Positions 36,550 to 45,392 of a stretch of DNA of 64,000 bases are shown here, one piece after another (position 1 is the first letter of the stretch; each line of letters opens with the position of its first letter). The position numbers and the translations under genes are program-made. Source of the stretch: an uncultured Eggerthellaceae bacterium (GTDB taxonomy: Bacteria; Actinomycetota; Coriobacteriia; Coriobacteriales; Eggerthellaceae); NCBI GenBank assembly GCA_910588205.1, contig CAJUQK010000003.1, forward strand, positions 1 to 64,000, in the 5' to 3' direction. The notes under the pieces are model-generated. The model was not told the DNA's origin. It made no database searches and was given only the letters and a program-made list of their open reading frames with translations.

Positions 36550-37479
36550 TCAGCTACGCGGGAGAGCGGCGCCTTCCACATTGAAAGCATCTGCCAAGGC
36601 ACTGGGAGCGAGCAGCACGCCGCGCGAATCCTTTGCGCTCTCATAGGCGAGATTCATCGCACGAAGCTTCATGGCGCGGGGATTCTTATCATATTCCTCA
36701 GCCGCCTCCACGAACATCTCTGAGATATCGCGCTCCGCCTCAGCTAAGATGACCCGTGCGTTGCGCTCCCGCTCAGCCTGCGCCTCGCGAGAGAGTGCAT
36801 CCTGCAGACCACGGGGGATGGTGATGTCGCGGATCTCCACCGACGCCACGGTGATCCCCCATCCTTCGCACTTCTCGCTCAACGCTTCCTCGAGCTCGCG
36901 ATCGATCTGCTTTCGACGCATGCTGATATCCACCAGATTCATACGCCCTATCACATCGCGCATAGCCGTCTGGGCGCTGCGCAGCACAGCCTTCGGATAG
37001 TTCTCCACCTCAAGGCATGCGCGCTTCGTGTCCCACACCATCCAGAACAAGATAGCATCCACATTCACGGGAACCAGATCGGCCGTGAGTGCTGCCTCTG
37101 CCGAGAAGGATGCTGTCTTCATACGCTGGTCCACCTCGATAGCAGGGTATTCGATCAAGGGAACGCAGAAGTAGAGCCCCGGTCCGGCCAGGCGATGGAA
37201 CTTCCCGAAGCGTAGGATGACCACGCTCTCCCACTGCAGCGCCACGCGCACAGCGCTCGCCAAGAGGAAGCCGACCACCAGCGCCAACGCAACGGTCCCA
37301 ACCGAGAATTGCTTATACGTGAGCGCGGTCACGACCACCACACCGAGAACGTACATGATCACATAGAACATGTACACACCCGCCCGCGACGCGTCGCTTG
37401 ATTCGAACTCATTGACGGCGCTCACAGACGGCTTGCTGCTCAGATTCTGATCCTCTGGCTCATCGCTTTTGGCTCTCAT
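36550..37479 (-). CDS. Slipin-type SPFH/band 7 membrane protein
   Basis: The 309-residue product has a short polar head, two hydrophobic helices (about residues 35-80), then a band 7 domain with FCVPLIEYPAIEVDQR and VLRSAQTAMRDVIGRM segments and a coiled C-terminal part rich in AQAERERNARV. Slipins organise membrane microdomains. The ATG at 37479 lies 4 nt after the GntR stop, so the regulator and slipin form one unit. Confidence 0.88.
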   Translation of the reverse strand: MRAKSDEPEDQNLSSKPSVSAVNEFESSDASRAGVYMFYVIMYVLGVVVVTALTYKQFSVGTVALALVVGFLLASAVRVALQWESVVILRFGKFHRLAGPGLYFCVPLIEYPAIEVDQRMKTASFSAEAALTADLVPVNVDAILFWMVWDTKRACLEVENYPKAVLRSAQTAMRDVIGRMNLVDISMRRKQIDRELEEALSEKCEGWGITVASVEIRDITIPRGLQDALSREAQAERERNARVILAEAERDISEMFVEAAEEYDKNPRAMKLRAMNLAYESAKDSRGVLLAPSALADAFNVEGAALPRS

Positions 37480-37483
37480 GCCC

Positions 37484-38005
37484 TTACCCCGATCGATCAA
37501 GACGTGCATTCACCAACTCGACGATATCATTGCGCGGCATCCCCAACTCACGGCATTGCCGTATGAACTCATCCGCCAACGAACGGGCCATGTCCATCAC
37601 CACGTCATCGGGATCCATGTTGCGATCGGCGACGAACGTACCACGACCACGCTTGGATACCACGTAGCCGTCCCGCTCGATATCTTGATACACCTTCATG
37701 ACAGTGTTGTAGTTCACGCCAAGCTCCACCGCCAGCTCGCGGACAGTGGGAAGACGCTCATCGGGCTCGAACTGCCCGGACAGGATGAGATAGACGATCC
37801 TGTTCTTCAGCTGCAACCAAATGGGTATGCCGCTGGAATCGTCGATGGATATCTGGATGGTCTTGCCGGGTCCATCGCCCTTAGCAACCTTTTCTTCCTT
37901 GCTGTTCTTCTCCAAATGGATTCTTCTCTTCCCCGCGTTACCTAGGGGTAGATGATAGCAATTCACCGGAGGTACGAGGCTCTGGCTGATCGCATTCGTC
38001 GACAA
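37484..38005 (-). CDS. GntR family regulator (YtrA type)
   Basis: The 173-residue product has a winged helix at about residues 55-125 (GIPIWLQLKNRIVYLI, LPTVRELAVELGVNYNTVMKVY) and a short C-terminal dimerisation tail, as in YtrA-type regulators. The start is TTG at 38005, supported by GGAGGAAGG eight bases upstream. It is coupled with the slipin gene and divergent from the respiratory operon. YtrA-type proteins usually repress their own operon. Confidence 0.88.
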   Translation of the reverse strand: MSTNAISQSLVPPVNCYHLPLGNAGKRRIHLEKNSKEEKVAKGDGPGKTIQISIDDSSGIPIWLQLKNRIVYLILSGQFEPDERLPTVRELAVELGVNYNTVMKVYQDIERDGYVVSKRGRGTFVADRNMDPDDVVMDMARSLADEFIRQCRELGMPRNDIVELVNARLDRSG

Positions 38006-38024
38006 CGGCCCTTCCTCCAGTCAA

Positions 38025-38070
38025 TTGGTTGATTTATCTATTGATATATCTTACTATGATTATAAGTCAA
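38025..38070. promoter_or_regulatory. AT-rich divergent promoter with tandem TTGATWTATCT repeats
   Basis: Two 11-nt repeats TTGATWTATCT start at 38030 and 38042, 12 nt apart. They are followed by CTTA-N9-TAAG at 38051-38067. A possible plus-strand promoter is TTGATT-N17-TACTAT. The dyad could be the GntR operator. All read by eye. Confidence 0.4.
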
Positions 38071-38217
38071 TCGAGCTTCGGTGTGCATGGGCGGCTGTAT
38101 ACAAGATGGTAACGGGGAGGAGAAGATACAAGGGGAGAAACCGCGCCACGACATGAGCACAGTGGGCTCGATCCCGAACACAGACGAGAGCTTGATGCCA
38201 AGAAAAGGGAGGGCCTC

Positions 38218-39006
38218 ATGACGAGATACGGAATGGCACTCGATCTCAAGCGATGCGTCGGATGTGGAGCATGCGTGGTCGCATGCCAGCTTGAGAATAA
38301 TCAGAAGGAAGGTGTCGCGTGGGTACAGCTCGACACCGTGGAATGGGGCGAGGACATCGGCGAATCCGGCCGCGCCTATGTGCCCCACGCATGCATGCAC
38401 TGCCCCGATGCGCCCTGCGCCGAGGTCTGCCCCACGGGCGCCAGCGTGGTCATGGATGATGGTGTCGTGGTCATGGATTACGACGCGTGCATCAACTGCG
38501 GATCATGCGTGCAAGCCTGCCCCTACGGCGCCCGCGTGGTGAACAAGACGCGCACCAACTATTTCAAGACAGACACGCAAGCCCCCTATGAGGCATACGG
38601 TGAGCAGCGTGTCAACGTGGTGGAGAAGTGTGATTTCTGCTACGACCGCACCCAGCAAGGACTGCCGACCGCCTGCGTATGGAATTGCCCGGGCAAAGCG
38701 CGCTTCTTCGGTGATCTGGAAGATCCCGAGAGCGAAGTGAGCCAGCGCATCGCCCAAGGCGATATGGTCCAGATCGACGAGACGTCATTCTGGTTCGCAC
38801 CTGTGAGCGGTATGCCTGATACCGGCTTGCCTACAGCAGCGAACCTGGCCCAGGGCGAGAGCGTTGCCCAGAACGACCCCGATGATGGCGTCAATCCCGT
38901 AGCCGCCACGGTGGGCGTAGCAGCTGTTGCTGCCGTTGCTGCTGGCATCGGCGTGGGCGTGAAGAAAGCGAAGAAGGAAGCCGTGGAGGTGGATGACGAT
39001 GAGTAA
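38218..39006 (+). CDS. 4Fe-4S subunit (DmsB-like) with C-terminal membrane anchor
   Basis: The 262-residue protein carries four cysteine-rich cluster motifs in the order CVGCGACVVAC, CMHCPDAPCAEVC, CINCGSCVQAC and CDFC-CVWNC, as in DmsB/PhsB-type subunits. It has no signal peptide. Residues 225-248 form a hydrophobic Ala/Val helix followed by Lys-rich tail, which is unusual for DmsB and may anchor it. GGGAGG precedes the ATG. Its stop overlaps the start of the Tat-type molybdoenzyme by 8 nt. Confidence 0.88.
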   Translation: MTRYGMALDLKRCVGCGACVVACQLENNQKEGVAWVQLDTVEWGEDIGESGRAYVPHACMHCPDAPCAEVCPTGASVVMDDGVVVMDYDACINCGSCVQACPYGARVVNKTRTNYFKTDTQAPYEAYGEQRVNVVEKCDFCYDRTQQGLPTACVWNCPGKARFFGDLEDPESEVSQRIAQGDMVQIDETSFWFAPVSGMPDTGLPTAANLAQGESVAQNDPDDGVNPVAATVGVAAVAAVAAGIGVGVKKAKKEAVEVDDDE

Positions 39007-41263
39007 TCAGAGTGCAGGCGCCTGCAATATCAGCCGCCGCTCATTCGTGCTGGGCGCCGCAGCCGCAGCCGTCACCATGAGCGTATCGGGCAATGCCGTG
39101 GAATTCGCCTTCGCTGAGGGCGAAGTGGACACCAGCAAGCCCATTGAGAAGCGCCACACATTCTGCGACATGTGCAACCAGGTGCCGTTCTGTGGCCTGA
39201 CCGCCTATGTGCAAGATGAGCACGTGGTTCGCATCGAATCCCGTCAGCCCTTCGCCACTGGACCGCTCTGCGCCAAGGGTCTGGCCTCCATCCAGGAGCT
39301 CTATGACCCGGAGCGCCTCCTCTATCCCATGCGCCGCACGAATGAAAAGGGAGTAGCGGCTGATTGGGAGCAGATCTCCTGGGATGATGCATATCAGGAG
39401 ATAGCCGCTCAGCTCAATCGCGTGAAGGCTGAAGCGGGTGCCGAGAAGGTCATGTTCTACTGCGGCGACCCGAAGGAGCCGCGCGGACCCATCTGCCGCG
39501 TCGCATCGCTATTCGGAACACCAACCCTCGGCTTCGAGAGCTCGCTGTGCGCCACCGCCACGCAGATGTGCATGCGCCTGGTGTACGGCAACAACCGCCA
39601 GGACTTCGGCGTAGATCCGAGCGATGCGACGAACTGCTGCATCATCTGGTCGCTCAACGCCGCCTGGTCGCAGCCCAACCGCCACCTGAACTTCATGAAG
39701 CATAAGGAGCGCGGCTGCAAGTTCATCATCGTCGACCCGCGCATCACGCCTACGGTGACATCCCTTGCCGACATCCATCTGCAGCCCCGCCCAGGCACTG
39801 ACGGAGCACTGGCCTTAGGCTTCATCAACCTGCTGATCCAAGAGGACCTCTACGATCATGACTTCGTGGAGAACTGGACCCATGGCTTCGACGAGCTGAA
39901 GGAGCTGGCTGCCGAATACACGCCCGAGAAGGTCGAGGAGATCACCTGGGTCCCGGCAGAGACGCTGCGCGCCGCCGTGGAGATGGCAACCCAGAACACG
40001 CCCACGACGCTGCAATCAAGCTCTGCGGGCATCACCCATACCACGAACGCAGGCCATGCGCAGCGCGCCGTCTTCATGATCCCCGCCCTGCTGGGACAGG
40101 TAGACGTGAAGGGCGGCATGTGGTTCGGCATGCCCGCGCTACCCATTGCTGGTGGCGCAACGGGTCGCGGCACCACCACCCAATTCCGCATGGATAAGGT
40201 GATGACCAGCGACGAGTTCAAGAGCCGCCGCCCGGACAAGGAGGACTTCCCGGCATGGTGGACCATGAACCCGCACTTCCAGACAGCGAAGCTGCCTGAA
40301 TATGTGGCAGACGGCAAGATCAAAGCAGCTGTGCTCGTAGGCACCAACGCCATGATCTGGCCACACACGAGCGAGTACCAAGAAGCCATCAAGAACCTGG
40401 ACTTCTCTGTGGCCGTTGATTACTACTACCGGCCCTGGACCCACGATTACGTGGATATGATCCTGCCTGCAGCAACGTGCTACGAGCGCATGGCTCCCTT
40501 CGCAACATTCGGTCGCACCGTGTACTTCCGCGACCCGGTCATCCAGCCCTTGGGCGAAGCCCGCGAGGATTGGCAGATCATGCTCGAGCTGGGTTGCGCG
40601 CTCGGCTTCGAAGAGGAATGCTTCGGCGGCAGCGTCGAAGACGCCATCCAGAGCGTGCTCGAATCGGGCAACGTGGGCATCACCATCGATGACCTGCGCG
40701 CTGGCAAGGAAGAGGGTGTCACTATCCCCGGTGATAAGAACGTGGAGAAGAAATACGAGATCGGCAAGTTCTCCGGCACAGGCGAGCCCGGCTTCGCTAC
40801 ACCGTCCGGCAAGGTCGAATTCGTCTCCGAGGTGCTGAAGAAGTGCGGGCTCGAGGGACGCCCTGTCTACGAAGAGCCGGTGCATTCACCGGTCACGGCC
40901 GAGGGTGAGGACAAGAACTACACGCTCGTGCTCAATTCGGGCGGTCGTCTCCCCTACTACACCCATTCCAAGCTGCGCGATATCCCCTGGCTGAACCAGT
41001 TCATGCCCGAACCGGTCGTGCGCCTGCATCCGAAGGATGCCAAGGAGCGCAACATCAAGACGGGTGACGATGTGCGCCTGTTCAACCATCTGGGAGAGAT
41101 CAACGTGAAGGCAGAGGTCTCCAACATCGTGCTGCCAGGCGTGGTGGACATCTTCCATGGATGGCATCAGGCGAACATCAATGAGCTCATCCCCCGCGAT
41201 TTCGATCCTGTGACCGGCTATCCGCCGTTCCGCGCGGCACTCTGTGAAGTGGAACTCGTGTAA
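38999..41263 (+). CDS. Tat-exported molybdopterin oxidoreductase
   Basis: The 754-residue product begins with a twin-arginine signal (ISRRSFVLGAAAAA, R13 R14) and should be exported folded. The cluster motif CDMCNQVPFC with a later LCAKG is the full CxxCxxxxC-x27-C type. Mid and C-terminal parts (NSGGRLPYYTHSK, HGWHQANINEL) fit polysulfide/thiosulfate reductase-like members of the DMSO-reductase superfamily. GGAGGT lies eight bases before the ATG at 38999. It is the catalytic subunit of a five-gene complex. The oxidant or donor it uses cannot be read from the sequence. Confidence 0.92.
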   Translation: MSNQSAGACNISRRSFVLGAAAAAVTMSVSGNAVEFAFAEGEVDTSKPIEKRHTFCDMCNQVPFCGLTAYVQDEHVVRIESRQPFATGPLCAKGLASIQELYDPERLLYPMRRTNEKGVAADWEQISWDDAYQEIAAQLNRVKAEAGAEKVMFYCGDPKEPRGPICRVASLFGTPTLGFESSLCATATQMCMRLVYGNNRQDFGVDPSDATNCCIIWSLNAAWSQPNRHLNFMKHKERGCKFIIVDPRITPTVTSLADIHLQPRPGTDGALALGFINLLIQEDLYDHDFVENWTHGFDELKELAAEYTPEKVEEITWVPAETLRAAVEMATQNTPTTLQSSSAGITHTTNAGHAQRAVFMIPALLGQVDVKGGMWFGMPALPIAGGATGRGTTTQFRMDKVMTSDEFKSRRPDKEDFPAWWTMNPHFQTAKLPEYVADGKIKAAVLVGTNAMIWPHTSEYQEAIKNLDFSVAVDYYYRPWTHDYVDMILPAATCYERMAPFATFGRTVYFRDPVIQPLGEAREDWQIMLELGCALGFEEECFGGSVEDAIQSVLESGNVGITIDDLRAGKEEGVTIPGDKNVEKKYEIGKFSGTGEPGFATPSGKVEFVSEVLKKCGLEGRPVYEEPVHSPVTAEGEDKNYTLVLNSGGRLPYYTHSKLRDIPWLNQFMPEPVVRLHPKDAKERNIKTGDDVRLFNHLGEINVKAEVSNIVLPGVVDIFHGWHQANINELIPRDFDPVTGYPPFRAALCEVELV

Positions 41264-41349
41264 GCAGACGTCTCTGTGTCCGCCAGGCTCGCCCGAAGGC
41301 ACCCTGGCGGACGTGACAGACCCGATCGAATGAAAGGGGGTGCACCTCG

Positions 41350-42042
41350 ATGGAGCTGATCATCTCTCTGGTGATCACATTCGCCCTGGTGCTTCTTCTC
41401 AGGAAACCCATCCGGAACTATCCGGTCGTATTCTATGTTCTGTTGGTGGCCATTGACATCCTGTTCCTCTCTGGCGTGCTGTTCGGCGTATCGAGAGAGG
41501 TTGCGGTGATAGGGTACCCCTATGTGGTGCGCTGTCTGGTAGGTATCAGCCTATTCGCCATCGTGATGTACATCGGTGCGCTTGGAGACGATAACCGCAT
41601 CCGCCGTATGCTCATGCCCATCCGTGGTGAGCTGTCGGTGATGGCCTGCATCCTCACCTTCGGACACGTAGCCAATTACCTGCGCGCATTCATCCAGGAT
41701 ATCTTGGGAGGCTTCTTCGGCATGCCCATTGCCATGGTCCTCTCACTGGTGGTGTCAGCGGTACTCATCGTATTGCTAATCCCCCTCGCCATCGCTTCCC
41801 TCAACTCCGTGAAAGGGAAAATGGCAGTGGCATCTTGGAAGAAGCTGCAGAAGCTATCCTACGCATTCTATGGGCTCACCTACGTGCATATCGTGCTGAT
41901 GCTGGTGCCGACCATATCATCCACAGGCCAGCGCGCTGCATTGAGCCTGGTCATATACACCGCTCTTTTCGGCGTATATGCCGTGATGCGCGTGGCCAAG
42001 AGCATGCGCGGCAAGCGCGTAGAGAGCGAGGTAGCCGCCTGA
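41350..42042 (+). CDS. Ferric-reductase-like heme b membrane protein
   Basis: The 230-residue protein has six hydrophobic helices. His pairs in FGHVANYLR and YVHIVLML are placed like the heme ligands of MsrQ/YedZ-type proteins. AAAGGGGG precedes the ATG. In this operon it could move electrons between quinone and the exported subunits. Confidence 0.8.
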   Translation: MELIISLVITFALVLLLRKPIRNYPVVFYVLLVAIDILFLSGVLFGVSREVAVIGYPYVVRCLVGISLFAIVMYIGALGDDNRIRRMLMPIRGELSVMACILTFGHVANYLRAFIQDILGGFFGMPIAMVLSLVVSAVLIVLLIPLAIASLNSVKGKMAVASWKKLQKLSYAFYGLTYVHIVLMLVPTISSTGQRAALSLVIYTALFGVYAVMRVAKSMRGKRVESEVAA

Positions 42043-42073
42043 TGCAGACGATACCGGAAGAAGGGATCGAACT

Positions 42074-42712
42074 ATGAATGAGATGTGCATCTCGCGACGC
42101 GATGCGGTGAAGGCCGCATCCATCGCCGCGATCATGCTGGCCGCAGGAGGAACCGTAGCGGCGCTGCCAGGAAAAGGACAGGCAGCAGAGGCCGCCAGCG
42201 GCACAGCAAAGCAATACGGGTTCCTCATGGATACCGCGAATTGCGTCAATTGCGGCAACTGCGCCACTGCCTGCCGCAATTACAACGATATCCCCGAAGG
42301 TGCAGCGGGCCGCCGCAAGGTGGTGGCCTACGAGCCGAAGAAGGGCGAGCGCGCCTACGTATCCACCTCATGCATGCACTGCGAGAACCCCTCCTGCGCG
42401 GCGGTCTGCCCGGCAGGCGCCATCTCAAAGGGTGATGGCGGCGTGGTCACAGTGGACAAGAATAAATGCATCGGATGCAAGTATTGTCATCAGGCATGCC
42501 CTTATGGCGTGCCCCGCTATGACGAAGAGGGCATGGATAAGTGCGATTGCTGCCTGGGGTCAGGGGTGAAGCTGGGCGACGTACCGCACTGCGTCGACGC
42601 CTGCCACTACGATGCCCTGCATTATGGGCCGGTAGATGAGCTCATGGCAGCCTATGGTGATCGTGCGAAGCACATCGCCGGACCCACCCAGCCCTCAGCG
42701 TGGCTGGCATAG
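42074..42712 (+). CDS. Tat-exported 4Fe-4S subunit
   Basis: The 212-residue product has a twin-arginine signal (SRRDAVKAA, R8 R9) and an exported domain with four cluster motifs: CVNCGNCATAC, CMHCENPSCAAVC, CIGCKYCHQAC and CDCC-CVDAC. This is an NrfC/PsrB-like electron carrier on the outer face of the membrane. It is paired with the NrfD gene 15 nt downstream. Having both a cytoplasmic and an exported Fe-S subunit in one operon is uncommon. Confidence 0.9.
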   Translation: MNEMCISRRDAVKAASIAAIMLAAGGTVAALPGKGQAAEAASGTAKQYGFLMDTANCVNCGNCATACRNYNDIPEGAAGRRKVVAYEPKKGERAYVSTSCMHCENPSCAAVCPAGAISKGDGGVVTVDKNKCIGCKYCHQACPYGVPRYDEEGMDKCDCCLGSGVKLGDVPHCVDACHYDALHYGPVDELMAAYGDRAKHIAGPTQPSAWLA

Positions 42713-42727
42713 GAAAGGCAGGTTAGC

Positions 42728-43690
42728 ATGATCGAATTCCAAACAGTCTGGGGCTGGCAGCCTGCCCTCTACCTCTTCCTGGGCGGCATGGGTGCTGGGG
42801 CGCTCGTGTTCGCCGGCATCCTGACACTGATCGACCGCAAGAGCAACAACACCACCATCTGCATTGCGCAGTGGTCCGCTGCGGCATGCATGGCGGTTGG
42901 CCTCTTGCTCCTGCTCTCTGAACTCACGAACCCCATGCGCGGTGTCATAGCATGGGAGAGCTTTGTGAATCCCGCATCTTGGATGACGTGGGGTGCTTGG
43001 GGTGTTCTGGCGGCCATCGTGATCGCGGTGATCGCAGCGCTCTGCACCATGCGCACCACCGCAGCTGGCATCGCAGCGCTGTTCAAGGGCTTCAAGAAAG
43101 CGCGGCCGACCGTCTGCAAGGCCCTTGCCGTCATCGGCATCATCCTCGGTCTGTTCGTTGCAGTCTATACCGGCATCCTGTTGATGTCGGCACCGGGCAT
43201 CCCGTTCTGGAATACGCCGCTCTTGCCTCTGCTCTTCACCATTTCCGGTCTCGATACCGGTGCTGCACTGGTCGAGATCATCGCGCTGGTGGTAAGGAAG
43301 CGCGAGCGCATGACAGAGCGCTGCTCTGAGCTGCTCGAGAAGGCCATCATCGTCATGGTCGTGCTCGAGGCTGTCGTGCTTGCAGCATTCCTGCTGACCG
43401 CAGGCGGCGAGGGCGCTGCTGGCGAAGCTGCCGCCGCATCGGTCGCTGCGATCACCGCAGGCTCCTTAGCCCCATGGTTCTGGTGCCTCGTGATGCTCTG
43501 CGGTCTAGCGGCACCGCTCGCTGCGAGCCTGCTCGCTTTGAAGGCGAAGAAGGGAAGCGATACAGGCATCATCGTGCTCTCAGGCGCCTTGGGCGCGCTC
43601 ATCGGCGGCTGCGCCCTGCGCTTCTTGGTGGTCATGGCAGGTGCCCATGCTGACCTCGTCGCCGAGACGGTCATGAGCATCCTCCTCTAA
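42728..43690 (+). CDS. NrfD/PsrC-type quinone-interacting membrane subunit
   Basis: The 320-residue protein starts at WGWQPALYLFLGGMGAG, the family hallmark of NrfD/PsrC proteins, and has about nine hydrophobic helices. It should exchange electrons between menaquinone and the exported Fe-S subunit. GGAAAGGCAGG lies before the ATG. It is the last gene of the respiratory operon and is followed by a hairpin. Confidence 0.9.
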   Translation: MIEFQTVWGWQPALYLFLGGMGAGALVFAGILTLIDRKSNNTTICIAQWSAAACMAVGLLLLLSELTNPMRGVIAWESFVNPASWMTWGAWGVLAAIVIAVIAALCTMRTTAAGIAALFKGFKKARPTVCKALAVIGIILGLFVAVYTGILLMSAPGIPFWNTPLLPLLFTISGLDTGAALVEIIALVVRKRERMTERCSELLEKAIIVMVVLEAVVLAAFLLTAGGEGAAGEAAAASVAAITAGSLAPWFWCLVMLCGLAAPLAASLLALKAKKGSDTGIIVLSGALGALIGGCALRFLVVMAGAHADLVAETVMSILL

Positions 43691-43722
43691 GGCGGACCTT
43701 CTCTCCATCCGCCTTACCCCCT

Positions 43723-43752
43723 GAAGGCCGACGAGCTTGCTCGTCGGCCTTC
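43723..43752 (+). terminator. Strong hairpin after the respiratory operon
   Basis: A perfect 14-nt inverted repeat (43723-43736 with 43739-43752) lies 33 nt past the stop of the NrfD gene. The T-tract is weak. No gene is seen between 43691 and 43929. Confidence 0.65.
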
Positions 43753-43929
43753 GCATATCCATCCACGAAGATGGGACGCTACCTTGAGACGGCCTGAACC
43801 GATGGGCCGAACACGTTCGACCCCTCCGAAAGAACCGAGGCATCGCTCTTGTAGCCCGATGCGACTAGCTCCAAGGCCTAGGGAATGATCCTTTCGAACA
43901 CCCTTTTCTGCCCATAGCCCCATGCACAT

Positions 43930-45027
43930 TCATCGCAAGGCCTTCCGATACCTTTGCAGGCGACTGTTAGGCTTATCAGGAATGGTCAGCTCGACCAATC
44001 CAGCATCTATAGCAGGATGGAGATAGCTATACAAAAATGTAGGACGATGCTTCAGCCCTAGCTTCCCCATCAGCTCGACCGCCGAAAGCTCCTCTTCCCC
44101 CAGCGCGAGCAAGAGCCTCGTGACTTGTTCGGTGACTTGTTCGGTGACTTGTTCGGTATACCCGATTGTTAGCCTATCATCTTGTTCCTCGACCCAGTCC
44201 AGATGCATGAATCGATTCTTCAGTGCATTGTCTTCTCCAAGCAGGAGATTCCTGAAGAATGATTCCAAGAAATGCGGATCGGCGGCAACGCCTTCGCTCA
44301 AGTTGTTGTAGTTCGCTCGCACAAGCGCGTTACGAAAATACCAAGAGTTCTCTGCGAAAGGCTGATTGTTGACACGATAGCCGAGCGAATTCAGGTACTT
44401 GATCATGAATACCGCGGTAGAACGCGTATTGCCTTCCGGAAACGGATGGATCTGCCATATACCCGAAGTGAATCTGGCGATATGAGTAGCTACGTCCTCC
44501 AGCGAGAGGCTCTTATACGAGAAGCTCTTTTCGATGTCGAAATCGTAATCTACGGTCTCTTTTATCGTATCCCATGCGGCATACCTGACGGTATCGCCTT
44601 TCAGGACCCATTCGTTCTTTGAGATGTTGTGGTCACGATACGCTCCAGCACTCTTTATCAGCCCTTTGAAGAGCTGACCATGGATCGACTTCCACGTTGC
44701 AGGAGAGAAGCTGAAGGTACGTTCGCTCAAGATCCTAGCGATGCGCGAAGACACGACATCGGCCTCTTCTGCCTCAAGCTCGGATTCAGTTCGCCTATCC
44801 CTCTCTCGGTAATAGCCCTCGATGCGTTGGGTAGCTTCGTCGATGGTGATATCGCCCTTGATATGCTCTTGAGCGGTCTCGATCAGATAGTGAGATGGCT
44901 TGAGGCCATCAACCGCCTGAAGACCGATAGCAGTTTGCCATGCATCAATACGAGCAGCCTTATCAGGCTCACCTTCGCGAATGTACTCTTCGAGCTCGAA
45001 ACCCCAAGGCTTCAACTTGTCATCCAT
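43930..45027 (-). CDS. Fic family protein with N-terminal inhibitory motif
   Basis: Fic proteins transfer AMP or similar groups to target side chains. The 365-residue product has the catalytic motif HPFPEGNTR (H194). An N-terminal helix carries T66-QRI-E70-G71, a match to the [ST]xxxE[GN] inhibitory motif, so the enzyme is probably self-inhibited (class II). A linker TEQVTEQVTEQVT (from 36 nt of three 12-nt repeats, 44120-44155) leads to a C-terminal winged helix. The gene lies just outside the mobile element, on the chromosome side of the tRNA fragment. Confidence 0.9.
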   Translation of the reverse strand: MDDKLKPWGFELEEYIREGEPDKAARIDAWQTAIGLQAVDGLKPSHYLIETAQEHIKGDITIDEATQRIEGYYRERDRRTESELEAEEADVVSSRIARILSERTFSFSPATWKSIHGQLFKGLIKSAGAYRDHNISKNEWVLKGDTVRYAAWDTIKETVDYDFDIEKSFSYKSLSLEDVATHIARFTSGIWQIHPFPEGNTRSTAVFMIKYLNSLGYRVNNQPFAENSWYFRNALVRANYNNLSEGVAADPHFLESFFRNLLLGEDNALKNRFMHLDWVEEQDDRLTIGYTEQVTEQVTEQVTRLLLALGEEELSAVELMGKLGLKHRPTFLYSYLHPAIDAGLVELTIPDKPNSRLQRYRKALR

Positions 45028-45090
45028 GCACGCTCGCCTTCAGCATATTCGCCTCAGATCCGCTGATGCCTTGCAGCTGCAACTGACGGA

Positions 45091-45122
45091 TGAAACGAAA
45101 CGAGCCGGTGGGAACCGGCTCG
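45091..45122 (-). terminator. Terminator behind the tRNA-Met fragment
   Basis: A perfect 9-bp stem (45101-45109 with 45114-45122) with a 4-nt loop is followed on the minus strand by TTTCGTTTCA. It sits eight bases past the CCA end of the tRNA fragment and is the native terminator of that tRNA gene. Confidence 0.8.
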
Positions 45123-45130
45123 TGAACATT

Positions 45131-45176
45131 TGGTCGCGGGGGCAGGATTTGAACCTACGACCTCCGGGTTATGAGC
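45131..45176 (-). other. Attachment site: 3' half of tRNA-Met (CAU)
   Basis: Read on the minus strand, 46 nt run from the anticodon loop CTCATAA through the T-loop GTTCAAATC to an encoded CCA. The 5' half does not follow: sequence beyond 45176 cannot form the acceptor, D or anticodon stems. This is the typical footprint of integration into the 3' half of a tRNA gene. The terminator beyond the CCA shows this side is the original chromosome. Confidence 0.8.
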
Positions 45177-45304
45177 GAATCAAACCCATTTGTCAGGCTT
45201 AATCTGGCTTCCCGCACTTACAGTAATCATGCTTCTGAGCTCGTATTTATTGTATCAGACTTTGTCACGCATTTTCATGTTCTCCAACTTTTTTGACGCG
45301 ATTT

Positions 45305-45346
45305 GGTGGTCATTTGGTGGTCACTAAGGTGGTCATTTGGTGGTCA
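45305..45346 (+). repeat. Four direct repeats GGTGGTCA near the integrase
   Basis: GGTGGTCA starts at 45305, 45316, 45328 and 45339, a spacing of 11-12 nt (about one helical turn), usually preceded by ATTT. The array lies between the attachment site and the integrase start at 45393 and is best read as integrase arm-type or excisionase sites. Confidence 0.7.
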
Positions 45347-45392
45347 CGATTTCTCCACCGTGCATGGTTGAAAACGTTGGAAAGGAATCATC

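Noticed and set aside
45131..45240. Complete tRNA-Met gene
   Set aside because: Only the part from the anticodon loop to CCA fits; the sequence before it cannot form the anticodon or D stems, so it is an attachment-site fragment.
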